A stretch of 64,000 bases of DNA from RUG100 sp050953405 (lineage in GTDB: Bacteria > Bacillota > Clostridia > Peptostreptococcales > Anaerovoracaceae): contig JBMNMP010000001.1 of assembly GCA_050953405.1 (NCBI GenBank), forward strand, positions 1,016,014-1,080,013, given 5' to 3'. The notes below the pieces were generated by a model. The model ran no database searches, had not been told where the DNA came from, and was given only the letters and a program-made list of their open reading frames with translations. The position numbers and the translations under genes are program-made. Numbering within the stretch: the first letter of the stretch is position 1; each line of letters begins with the position of its first letter. Positions 51,232 through 58,927 of this stretch are shown one piece after another.

Positions 51232-54147
51232 ATGAATCTAAAGAGGTTCACAAGTTTTGCACTTGCATTTATCTTGTGTTTCGCATTAGCACCTGTTAAC
51301 GCTGACGCTCTTGCCAGTGAAAACGATGCAGTGAAAAATGGTTATTATGACAGTTCTGGTCAATGGGTTGAAGGTAAATTACAGCAGACGCTACCAGAAG
51401 GAATTCATTCTGTTAATAAAACTGCCACGCCTGTTGCTGACAACACTTATGAGGTTACCTTGGAAGTTGTTACTAAACAAAAGGTTGAATCATTCACCAA
51501 AAAGTCTGCAACTGTTCTTGTGCTTGATACATCAAATAGTATGAACGATGATTCACGCCTAAAAACTTTAAAAAATTCGGCTGCTGAATTTATCACGACA
51601 TACGCAGGAAAGAAAGAAAACACGGGACGTTATTTAGCCGTTGTCCAATTTTCTACTGGAACTAAGGTAGTTCTAAATTGGACAGATGTTTCTACGGAAC
51701 AAGGAAAGAAAAGTGCTATTGATTCGATTCAAGCATTATGGGCAAATGGAGGAACTAATTTGCAAGCTGGATTAAAACAGGCATCTTCTTTATTTAAGCA
51801 GTCTACGGTTCAGGAAATTCAAAAGGAGAATAGAAACACAGTTGTATTAACCGATGGAGCACCAACCTATTATCTTGAAAAATGCTCTGGTGGAATATTT
51901 ACATGGACACATACGCATGTTGTAATTGATGGTGTCATCTATGATGAAAAAGGTTCTGGAAGCAGTGGAAGTCAAAATATTATTGATTTGACAACTAAAG
52001 ATGCTAAAGTTCTTAAGGATGAATCAAAGGTTTATACCGTGTGTTATGGAGCACAGAATCAAACCACCTATAAAGGCGGTCCGTTGGTTTCTGATTTTCT
52101 GGCAGATAATATCGCACAAAGTCCAGATACAGCATTTATCGCTGGAAAAACTGAAGATTTAATGAAAGTCTTCGAAGCTATTTCTGAAAGTGTTGTCAGT
52201 GGGATTACTGGTGAAAATCTAACTGTTACTGACGGTTCTGCTCCATTTGTTACAGTGAGCAACTTGCCAACAACAATTCAGCAAGATGAGAATGGCTTTA
52301 CATGGAAGTTGACGAATGCAACTACAACAACGGAAGGTAACCAAACTTATTATACTTATCAGCTAAAGTATACTGTCAAATTAGATGCAGATAATGCTGA
52401 ATTTAAGGAAGAAAACTGGTATCCGCTTAATGGCAAGACCGAAATCAATATGCCAAGTGGAGAAAAAGTTAAATTCCCGATTCCTGCAGCACAGGGAACA
52501 AAGACACGTTATACCGTCACTTATACTGATGGGGTCGACAATGAAGAAGTATTCAAAGACAAAGTGTTTGAGAACATCGTAACAGGTTCTAAAACACCGG
52601 ATTTCGGAGAAATACCGGTAAGAGATGGATATACTTTTAAAGGATGGTCACCTCAAATTGAAGATACAGTAACAAAAACAGTCGTCTATAATGCAACTTG
52701 GGATATGAACCTGATTGACTTAAACATAGCACCAACCATCACGGCAACGGATAAAGTACTGACTGTCGGTGATACCTTTGACCCAAAAGCAGATGTAACA
52801 GCAAGCGATAAGGAAGACGGCGACATCACAGCAAATCTCGAAGTTGTGAAGAATGAGGTGGATACAACCAAAGCTGGGGTATATGAAGTAACCTACAAGG
52901 TAACAGACAGCCAAGGAGCATCCTATACAACAACAATTCAGGTTACAGTGAATCCGAAGATGGAAACACTGAACGAAGCACCAATTATCACGGCAACGGA
53001 TAAAGTACTGACTGTCGGTGATACCTTTGACCCAAAAGCAGATGTAACAGCAAGCGATAAGGAAGACGGCGACATCACAGCAAATCTCGAAGTTGTGAAG
53101 AATGAGGTGGATACAACCAAAGCTGGGGTATATGAAGTAACCTACAAGGTAACAGACAGCCAAGGAGCATCCTATACAACAACAATTCAGGTTACAGTGA
53201 ATCCGAAGATGGAAACACTGAACGAAGCACCAATTATCACAGCGACCGATAAAACAATTACAGTCGGTGATACCTTTGACCCAAAAGCAGATGTAACAGC
53301 AAGCGATAAGGAAGACGGCGACATCACAGCAAATCTCGAAGTTGTGAAGAATGAGGTGGATACAACCAAAGCTGGGGTATATGAAGTAACCTACAAGGTA
53401 ACAGACAGCCAAGGAGCATCCTATACAACAACAATTCAGGTTACAGTGAATCCGAAGATGGAAACACTGAACGAAGCACCAATTATCACAGCGACCGATA
53501 AAACAATTACAGTCGGTGATACCTTTGACCCAAAAGCAGATGTAACAGCAAGCGATAAGGAAGACGGCGACATCACAGCAAATCTCGAAGTTGTGAAGAA
53601 TGAGGTGGATACAACCAAAGCTGGGGTATATGAAGTAACCTACAAGGTAACAGACAGCCAAGGAGCATCCTATACAACAACAATTCAGGTTACAGTGAAT
53701 CCGAAGATGGAAACACTGAACGAAGCACCAATTATCACAGCGACCGATAAAACAATTACAGTCGGTGATACCTTTGACCCAAAAGCAGATGTAACAGCAA
53801 GCGATAAGGAAGACGGCGACATCACAGCAAATCTCGAAGTTGTGAAGAATGAGGTGGATACAACCAAAGCTGGGGTATATGAAGTAACCTACAAGGTAAC
53901 AGACAGCCAAGGAGCATCCTATACTAAGACGATTAAAGTCACAGTCAAAGAGAGAAAAATATCAACACCAAATACGGATAAAGAGAAAAAGCCGAATAAC
54001 GGTGGAGATAAAATAAACAATACAGGCAATCCAAAAACAGGCGATCAGACAAATGTAGGTCTATTCACTTCTTTATTAGTCATCAGTGCATTAGGTATCG
54101 CAATTCTAGCGGTATTTAAGAAAAAGAAAGCCTTAGAGCATAAATAA
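51232..54147 (+). CDS. VWA-domain surface adhesin with Ig-like repeats and sortase signal
   Basis: 971 residues. Signal peptide (about 1-28), VWA domain (about 93-325) with a complete MIDAS start DTSNS (99-103) and LTDGAP, an InlB/Listeria-Bacteroides-type repeat (about 426-490, VRDGYTFKGWSP), five 83-residue DUF5011-like Ig repeats (about 500-905), a Lys/Asn-rich spacer, sorting motif NPKTGD (933-938), a hydrophobic helix and a basic tail (FKKKKALEHK). It should be anchored to the wall by a sortase and bind a host or matrix protein through a metal-dependent VWA site. No sortase gene is in the window. It is the only evident cargo of the element. Confidence 0.92.
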   Translation: MNLKRFTSFALAFILCFALAPVNADALASENDAVKNGYYDSSGQWVEGKLQQTLPEGIHSVNKTATPVADNTYEVTLEVVTKQKVESFTKKSATVLVLDTSNSMNDDSRLKTLKNSAAEFITTYAGKKENTGRYLAVVQFSTGTKVVLNWTDVSTEQGKKSAIDSIQALWANGGTNLQAGLKQASSLFKQSTVQEIQKENRNTVVLTDGAPTYYLEKCSGGIFTWTHTHVVIDGVIYDEKGSGSSGSQNIIDLTTKDAKVLKDESKVYTVCYGAQNQTTYKGGPLVSDFLADNIAQSPDTAFIAGKTEDLMKVFEAISESVVSGITGENLTVTDGSAPFVTVSNLPTTIQQDENGFTWKLTNATTTTEGNQTYYTYQLKYTVKLDADNAEFKEENWYPLNGKTEINMPSGEKVKFPIPAAQGTKTRYTVTYTDGVDNEEVFKDKVFENIVTGSKTPDFGEIPVRDGYTFKGWSPQIEDTVTKTVVYNATWDMNLIDLNIAPTITATDKVLTVGDTFDPKADVTASDKEDGDITANLEVVKNEVDTTKAGVYEVTYKVTDSQGASYTTTIQVTVNPKMETLNEAPIITATDKVLTVGDTFDPKADVTASDKEDGDITANLEVVKNEVDTTKAGVYEVTYKVTDSQGASYTTTIQVTVNPKMETLNEAPIITATDKTITVGDTFDPKADVTASDKEDGDITANLEVVKNEVDTTKAGVYEVTYKVTDSQGASYTTTIQVTVNPKMETLNEAPIITATDKTITVGDTFDPKADVTASDKEDGDITANLEVVKNEVDTTKAGVYEVTYKVTDSQGASYTTTIQVTVNPKMETLNEAPIITATDKTITVGDTFDPKADVTASDKEDGDITANLEVVKNEVDTTKAGVYEVTYKVTDSQGASYTKTIKVTVKERKISTPNTDKEKKPNNGGDKINNTGNPKTGDQTNVGLFTSLLVISALGIAILAVFKKKKALEHK
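52729..53973 (+). repeat. Five tandem 249-bp coding repeats
   Basis: Units begin at 52729, 52978, 53227, 53476 and 53725 (GCACCAAT/CATCAC). Units 1-2 share AAAGTACTGACTGTC and units 3-5 share AAAACAATTACAGTC at the same place; the rest is nearly identical at DNA level. The end of unit 5 diverges from about 53924. Such identity suggests recent expansion or gene conversion, and copy number may vary. Confidence 0.95.
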
Positions 54148-54218
54148 GGTGTTTCTTTAAAAACATGGAAGGATAAAGAGATAACAGGCTGTTGTGTGTT
54201 ATCATAAGCAATTTTTAT

Positions 54219-54308
54219 ACCGACGAAGTGAACCGGACACGGTAGCGGAAGTCTCCAGACTTTCCGGCACGCCAGCTTGCTGGCGAGGGGCTGGTTCACT
54301 TCGTCGGT
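54219..54308 (+). repeat. 16-bp inverted repeat with inner hairpin
   Basis: ACCGACGAAGTGAACC (54219-54234) is perfectly complementary to GGTTCACTTCGTCGGT (54293-54308). Inside the 58-base loop, CGCCAGC/GCTGGCG forms a second hairpin. It could fold as a cruciform or as a single-stranded origin beside oriT. Confidence 0.8.
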
Positions 54309-54333
54309 TGGGCGAGTCTGCGAGCCGTTCAAA

Positions 54334-54358
54334 GCCCCCGTTATCTAACAAGGGGGGC
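54334..54358 (+). other. oriT: Tn916/ICEBs1-type oriT hairpin
   Basis: GCCCCC-GTTATCTAACAAG-GGGGGC. From memory, the oriT stem-loops of ICEBs1 and Tn916 have the same shape: a C run, a loop with CTAACA, then a G run. It lies about 240 bases before a gene for an Orf20-type relaxase, the same relative position as in Tn916. The nick site is expected within or beside the CTAACA loop. Confidence 0.75.
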
Positions 54359-54595
54359 ACAAAAAACAAGAGTCAATATACATTAACAAGCGGAAAACGC
54401 TGTATTTACAAGGCGAAACTGCATTTTACATGGTGTGATATAAATTATGCCATTATCACTTGGGAAAATTGAACAAGACATAGGAAAGACAGTTGATTTC
54501 AAACGAGAAATTGATTGTCTTTTTCTTTTGCAGAAATTTAAGTATAGGCAATTATCAAATACGGTAGTTGCTTTTTTGATTGGAGGAATTTTAGA

Positions 54596-56356
54596 ATGAA
54601 TGATAAAAACTTTATTGAAGAACTAAGACAAAAGCGTGAGGAATACGGAGTAACACAAACAAGGCTTGCTGTTGCCTGTGGTATCAGCCGTGAATATTAC
54701 AACCGCATTGAAAAAGGAAAACAGCCATTGAATGACGAATTAAGAGAAATCATAGAAAAACAGATTGAGCGTTTCAATCCGCAAGAACCACTATTCTTAT
54801 TGATTGATTACTTTCGTGTCCGCTTTCCTACTACGGACGCATTGGCGATTATCCGTGATGTATTACAACTGAAATCTGATTACATGCTTTATGAAGATTA
54901 TGGAAAATACGGATATGAAAGCAAATATGTACTTGGCGACATCAATATCATGTGTTCCATGCAGGAGCATTTAGGTGTTTTATTGGAACTGAAAGGCAAA
55001 GGCTGTCGGCAAATGGAATGTTATCTGCTGGCACAGGAACGCTCATGGTATGACTTCATGCTGGATTGTATGACGGCTGGTGGTGTGATGAAACGGCTTG
55101 ATTTGGCTATCAATGATAAAGCAGGAATATTGGATATTCCAAAGTTAAAGGAAAAATACAAGGCTGGCGAATGTGTTTCCTATTTTCGTATGCAGAAAGA
55201 TTACAGCGGTACAGAAAAATGCGGTAGCGATTTACCAAAGAATACAGGAGAAACCTTATATCTCGGTTCAACAAGTAGCGAATTATATATGTGTGCTTAT
55301 CAGAAAAATTATGAGCAGTATGTCAAGAATGGCACAGAAATTGAAGATACGGAGATTAAGAACCGTTTTGAAATACGCATGAAGAATGAACGAGCCTATT
55401 ATGCGGTTGTAGATTTACTGACCTATCGGGACGCTGAACGCACCGCTTTTTCTATCATCAATCATTATGTCCGCTTTGTTGACAGAGGACCAAGTGAGGT
55501 TTATATCGGAAACAGTGTTCACAATATGCAGTCTACGGTATCGTTCAAGAGTAAAAAGAAAGTGCGTAAACCCGAAAGTGAATGGTTTCGAGTAGAAAAC
55601 ACTCACGAGCCGATTATTGACAAGGAAGTGTTCTATCGTGTGCAGGAGCAGATAAAATCAAGACGCAGACAGACAAAGGAAAAGGCAACGACGATTTTTG
55701 CAGGGCTTGTCAAGTGTGCGGATTGTGGCTGGTCTATGAGATTTGGAACGAATAAGGCAAATAAAACGCCTTACAGTTATTATGCTTGCAGTTACTACGG
55801 GCAGTTTGGCAAAGGTAATTGTTCTATGCACTACATTCGTTATGATGTGCTGTATCAAGCCGTATTGGAACGCTTGCAGTATTGGGCTAAGGCAGTACAG
55901 CAGGACGAAGAAAAGGTATTGAATAAGATACAAAAGGCTGGCAATGCAGAGCGAATACGGGAAAAGAAGAAAAAGGCAAGTACATTGAAGAAAGCCGAGA
56001 ACAGACAAAATGAGATTGACCGTTTATTTGCGAAAATGTATGAAGATAGAGCCTGTGAGAAGATAACAGAGCGAAATTTTGTGATGTTGTCCAGCAAGTA
56101 CCAAAAAGAACAGATAGAACTGGAACAGCAGATAACAAGCCTAAGAGAAGAACTAAGTAAAATGGAACAGGATATGATAGGTGCTGAAAAGTGGATTGAG
56201 TTAATCAAGGAATATTCCGTATCAAAGGAACTGACAGCACCATTATTAAATGCCATGATAGAAAAAATCCTCATACATGAAGCAACAACGAATGAGGATA
56301 ACGAAAGAATACAGGAAATTGAGATATATTACCGATTTATCGGAAAAGTTGAGTAA
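54596..56356 (+). CDS. Chimeric Orf20-type relaxase / TndX-type recombinase C-terminus
   Basis: 586 residues in one frame. Residues 1-296 match the Tn916 Orf20 (MobT, Rep_trans) relaxase: an HTH head (GVTQTRLAVACGISREYYNR), the replication-initiation domain (VMKRLDLAINDKAG) and IINHYVRFVDR. After about residue 297 (55481-55490) it becomes the C-terminal half of a large serine recombinase: GPSEVYIGNSVH, THEPIIDKEVFYRVQEQI, a zinc ribbon (CADC ... C), and a coiled coil (about 430-545). The recombinase catalytic domain and the end of Orf20 are missing. A deletion between orf20 and tndX explains it. Whether the chimera works is unknown. Confidence 0.85.
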   Translation: MNDKNFIEELRQKREEYGVTQTRLAVACGISREYYNRIEKGKQPLNDELREIIEKQIERFNPQEPLFLLIDYFRVRFPTTDALAIIRDVLQLKSDYMLYEDYGKYGYESKYVLGDINIMCSMQEHLGVLLELKGKGCRQMECYLLAQERSWYDFMLDCMTAGGVMKRLDLAINDKAGILDIPKLKEKYKAGECVSYFRMQKDYSGTEKCGSDLPKNTGETLYLGSTSSELYMCAYQKNYEQYVKNGTEIEDTEIKNRFEIRMKNERAYYAVVDLLTYRDAERTAFSIINHYVRFVDRGPSEVYIGNSVHNMQSTVSFKSKKKVRKPESEWFRVENTHEPIIDKEVFYRVQEQIKSRRRQTKEKATTIFAGLVKCADCGWSMRFGTNKANKTPYSYYACSYYGQFGKGNCSMHYIRYDVLYQAVLERLQYWAKAVQQDEEKVLNKIQKAGNAERIREKKKKASTLKKAENRQNEIDRLFAKMYEDRACEKITERNFVMLSSKYQKEQIELEQQITSLREELSKMEQDMIGAEKWIELIKEYSVSKELTAPLLNAMIEKILIHEATTNEDNERIQEIEIYYRFIGKVE

Positions 56357-56386
56357 TCAACAAGAGTAATATTTTTAACTAAGGGA

Positions 56387-56885
56387 AACCGGAAAGTCTA
56401 TGCCGGATTCCGGGATTATGTTGGAGCTGTGTGAACTTCTGAAAATTAACGTCAACGAACTCCTGTCGGGCGAAAGAATTATGGCAGAAGCATATGACAA
56501 ACGGGCAGAAGAAAACCTGCTGGCGATGAGGCGAGAGGTCGAAGAAAAGAACCGGCAAATGCTCAGGACGGAATACTGGATTGCGTTTCCTGCCGTCATT
56601 GCTGGACTGGTCATGGTGTTTGTGGCGTCATTTATAGAGATGCCAGTCTGGCTGAGAATCGTACTTATCGGATTCGCTCTCGTGATGATATTTACGGTCG
56701 CTTTTATCGCTGTGGGAATTGAGCAAAAGGCCGGATACTATGAATGCCAGAATTGCCACCACAGATATGTTCCTACATACTGGCAGACAAATCTTGCTAT
56801 GCATATGGGACGGACGAGATATATGAAATGCCCGGAATGCGGAAAACGAAGCTGGCAGAAGAAAGTTCTGACAAAAGAAGAATAA
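56387..56885 (+). pseudogene. XRE regulator, 3' fragment: membrane and zinc-ribbon part
   Basis: The remainder of the gene begun at 49903. From ATG 56400 it could encode 161 residues: the end of the XRE domain (PDSGIMLELCELLKINVNEL), a basic/acidic linker, two membrane helices (about 62-103 in this fragment) and a zinc ribbon CQNC ... CPEC. Without the HTH it should not regulate. A weak GGAAAG precedes ATG 56400, so a truncated product is possible. Frame and sequence are otherwise intact, suggesting a recent insertion. Confidence 0.88.
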
Positions 56886-56896
56886 GACAAACAAAA

Positions 56897-56932
56897 GCTC
56901 CTCACTACTGATTTAGTTCAGTGGCGAGGAGC
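56897..56932. terminator. Bidirectional terminator at prophage edge
   Basis: GCTCCTCACTACTGA and TTCAGTGGCGAGGAGC pair with one or two mismatches around TTTAG. On the minus strand the stem is followed by T residues (TTTTGTTTGTC), so it ends the recombinase transcript; it may also end the regulator transcript on the plus strand. Confidence 0.75.
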
Positions 56933-56938
56933 CTTGTT

Positions 56939-58507
56939 TTATGCTTCTATGTCGATTGTGATGCCGGACTTGAATTCCACGGTGAAGTGGTCGGCAAAGA
57001 CGGTGATCTTCTCGATGAGCTTTTTGACCAGAGCCTCATCAAACTCTGTGATGTCGGTTTCCTGCCCGGCGATGAAGTCTTGCAGCTCCCTGATCCGTTT
57101 CATGAGTTCTTCCCGGTGGTGGCTGTCGAGTTCTGATTGTTCCTTCTGGTCGCGGAGCCGGAAAATCTCATCGGCGATGGCGTCATAGTCTTGTTTGTTG
57201 TTTGCCTTCTTGATGAGCTCTTTTTGAAGTTCCTCCAGCCTTGCCTGAATGCCGTCCGGCGAGAGGGTGTCAGCGTTGACCACGGCCTTGGCGATATTGG
57301 CCTGCAACTGTTTTAGGAAGGTACCGCGCTCTGTCAGAATCTGATTGGTGGCATTGACCGTGACTTCCTGCAACAGGAGCTCGTTTACCGTCCGGTTGGT
57401 ACAGTTCTTTTCAGCGGAGGTGGGTTCCAAGCGGCTGATGCAGCGCCAGACGATGGACTTGCAGCCGTGGTTGTTCCAGTGGACGCGCCTGTAAAGTTCT
57501 CCGCAGTCTCCGCAGAAAACCATCTGCGCAAAGCAGTGATTGCAGGAGAAGCTGCGTTTCTTGCCTGTCGGGCTGACGTGGACTACCCGGCGACGGACAA
57601 GCTCTGCCTGCACCTGCATGAAGAGCTCTTTCGGAATGATCGCTTCGTGGTCGCCCTCGACGTAGTATTGAGGAACGGTGCCGTTGTTCTTGATACGCTT
57701 CTTTGTCAGGAAGTCTGTGGTGTAGGTCTTTTGAAGCAGCGCGTCACCCATGTATTTCTCGTTGCGGAGAATCTTGTTGATGGTGCTGGTGTGCCATTTT
57801 GTCTTGCCAGCGCCGGTAAGGATGCCATCAGCCATAAGCCCGTCGGCGATCTTATCCATGCTGGAGCCTTCGAGGTATTCCCGGTAGATGCGCTTTACGA
57901 TTTCTGCCTGCTCCGGGTCAATGATCAGGTGCCCGTTGTCATCCTTGGTGTATCCGAGGAAGCGATTGTGGTTGACCTGAACCTTACCTTGCTGGTAGCG
58001 GTATTGAAGTCCCAGTTTGATGTTCTGGCTCATTGACTGGCTTTCCTGCTGGGCAAGGCTCGCCATGATCGTGATCAGCACCTCGCCTTTAGCGTCCAGC
58101 GTGTTGATGGCTTCCTTCTCAAAATAAACTGGTATGTTCTTATCCTTCAGCTGCCGGATGTATTGGAGGCAGTCGAGCGTGTTTCGGGCAAATCGGCTGA
58201 TGGACTTGGTGATGACCATGTCGATATTTCCGGCCATGCATTCGTCGATCATTCGGTTGAATTCGTCACGCTTTTTTGTGTTGGTGCCGGAGATACCGTC
58301 GTCTGCAAATATGCCCGCCAGCTCCCATTCCGGATTCTTTTGAATGTACTCGGTGTAGTGCGTGACTTGTGCCTCGTAGCTTGTTTCCTGTTCTTCGGAA
58401 TCTGTGCTGACGCGGCAGTAGGCTGCAACACGGAGCTTTTTCTGAGCTGATTTTTTTACTGTATTTCCGACCTGCCGTCTGGCCGGAATCACCATAACAT
58501 TTCCCAT
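56939..58507 (-). CDS. Large serine recombinase, third of the cluster
   Basis: 522 residues. Catalytic domain with the nucleophile in VAAYCRVSTDSEEQETSYEAQ, TKSISRFARNTLDCL and IMASLAQQESQS; Recombinase domain (about 195-300, HEAIIPKELF), zinc ribbon (CGDCGELYRR ... C) and a coiled coil (about 390-470). It is likely one of the pair that integrates and excises the prophage. The ATG overlaps the stop of the preceding small gene by one base (TAATG). Confidence 0.93.
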   Translation of the reverse strand: MGNVMVIPARRQVGNTVKKSAQKKLRVAAYCRVSTDSEEQETSYEAQVTHYTEYIQKNPEWELAGIFADDGISGTNTKKRDEFNRMIDECMAGNIDMVITKSISRFARNTLDCLQYIRQLKDKNIPVYFEKEAINTLDAKGEVLITIMASLAQQESQSMSQNIKLGLQYRYQQGKVQVNHNRFLGYTKDDNGHLIIDPEQAEIVKRIYREYLEGSSMDKIADGLMADGILTGAGKTKWHTSTINKILRNEKYMGDALLQKTYTTDFLTKKRIKNNGTVPQYYVEGDHEAIIPKELFMQVQAELVRRRVVHVSPTGKKRSFSCNHCFAQMVFCGDCGELYRRVHWNNHGCKSIVWRCISRLEPTSAEKNCTNRTVNELLLQEVTVNATNQILTERGTFLKQLQANIAKAVVNADTLSPDGIQARLEELQKELIKKANNKQDYDAIADEIFRLRDQKEQSELDSHHREELMKRIRELQDFIAGQETDITEFDEALVKKLIEKITVFADHFTVEFKSGITIDIEA

Positions 58508-58923
58508 TAGCTTACCTCGCTTTCAATGAGGCTGTATAGGTATTCTGCCTGAAGCCTCGGATCTTCATAGTGTCGCTCTGCCGCTGCCATGCGAAAGCCG
58601 GTAGGAGAAGCTGCAGACTCCACGTTCTTTTTCCTGTTCAGCCTGCCAAGTTTCCCGGCGCGTTCCAGACGGATCGCGGCAGCTTTATCGTAGGTTTCCT
58701 GATCAATGATAGCCGGGTAAAAGTCGTCTCCGAGGTAGTGCCTGTTTTCCATCAGGCGCCTTGCCGTGCCGTGGTAGGTTTCAATGCCAGCAGCGGCAGC
58801 AGCCTTGGCCAGTGCCATCCCGGAGAGGTAATTCTCATAGAGCTTTCGTATTTTATTGGCTTCATCCTCTTTAATCGTGGCGCAGCCGTTTTCAATGCTG
58901 TAGCCGTAGGGTGTATGTCCCAT
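58507..58923 (-). CDS. Short recombinase-domain protein without catalytic domain
   Basis: 138 residues that match only the central Recombinase domain of large serine recombinases (MGHTPYGYSIENG, IKEDEANKIRKLYENYLSGMA-like helix, YHGTARRLMENRHYLGD, AIIDQETYDKA). It has no catalytic serine domain and no zinc ribbon. Such a short gene between two full recombinases is a repeated arrangement in clostridial elements and may act as a DNA-binding helper. It lies 4 bases from one neighbour and overlaps the other, so it appears to be a real gene. Confidence 0.8.
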   Translation of the reverse strand: MGHTPYGYSIENGCATIKEDEANKIRKLYENYLSGMALAKAAAAAGIETYHGTARRLMENRHYLGDDFYPAIIDQETYDKAAAIRLERAGKLGRLNRKKNVESAASPTGFRMAAAERHYEDPRLQAEYLYSLIESEVS

Positions 58924-58927
58924 GTAT

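Larger units (their letters stand above)
54148..54595 (+). other. Non-coding region with transfer-origin signals
   Basis: 448 bases between the surface protein and the chimeric relaxase gene. It holds a long inverted repeat (54219-54308), the oriT-like hairpin (54334-54358), and an AT-rich leader ending in TTGGAGGAATTTTAGA before the next ATG. A 92-codon frame at 54194-54472 runs through both hairpins and is not believed. Confidence 0.7.
50017..56386 (+). mobile_element. Tn916/Tn5397-related element inserted in XRE gene
   Basis: A 6.37-kb, visibly AT-rich segment bounded by GA (50017-50018 and 56385-56386; GGGA is shared at both junctions). GA cores are known for TndX-type large serine recombinases of Tn5397. 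Contents: non-coding left end, serine resolvase, VWA surface protein, oriT-like hairpin, and an Orf20-TndX chimera at the right end. Conjugation genes, tet(M) and an intact integrase are absent, so it looks like a large internal deletion derivative. Confidence 0.87.

Noticed and set aside
52720..53910. 396-codon, cysteine-rich repeated frame on the minus strand
   Set aside because: It is the antisense of the five 249-bp Ig repeats; the repeats alone explain its length and periodicity, and it has no ribosome site.
52729..53973. Possible CRISPR-like array
   Set aside because: Units are 249 bp, contiguous and coding, with no spacers; they are protein repeats.
54194..54472. 92-codon frame between adhesin and relaxase genes
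   Set aside because: It runs through the inverted repeat and the oriT hairpin, which explain the sequence better than a protein.
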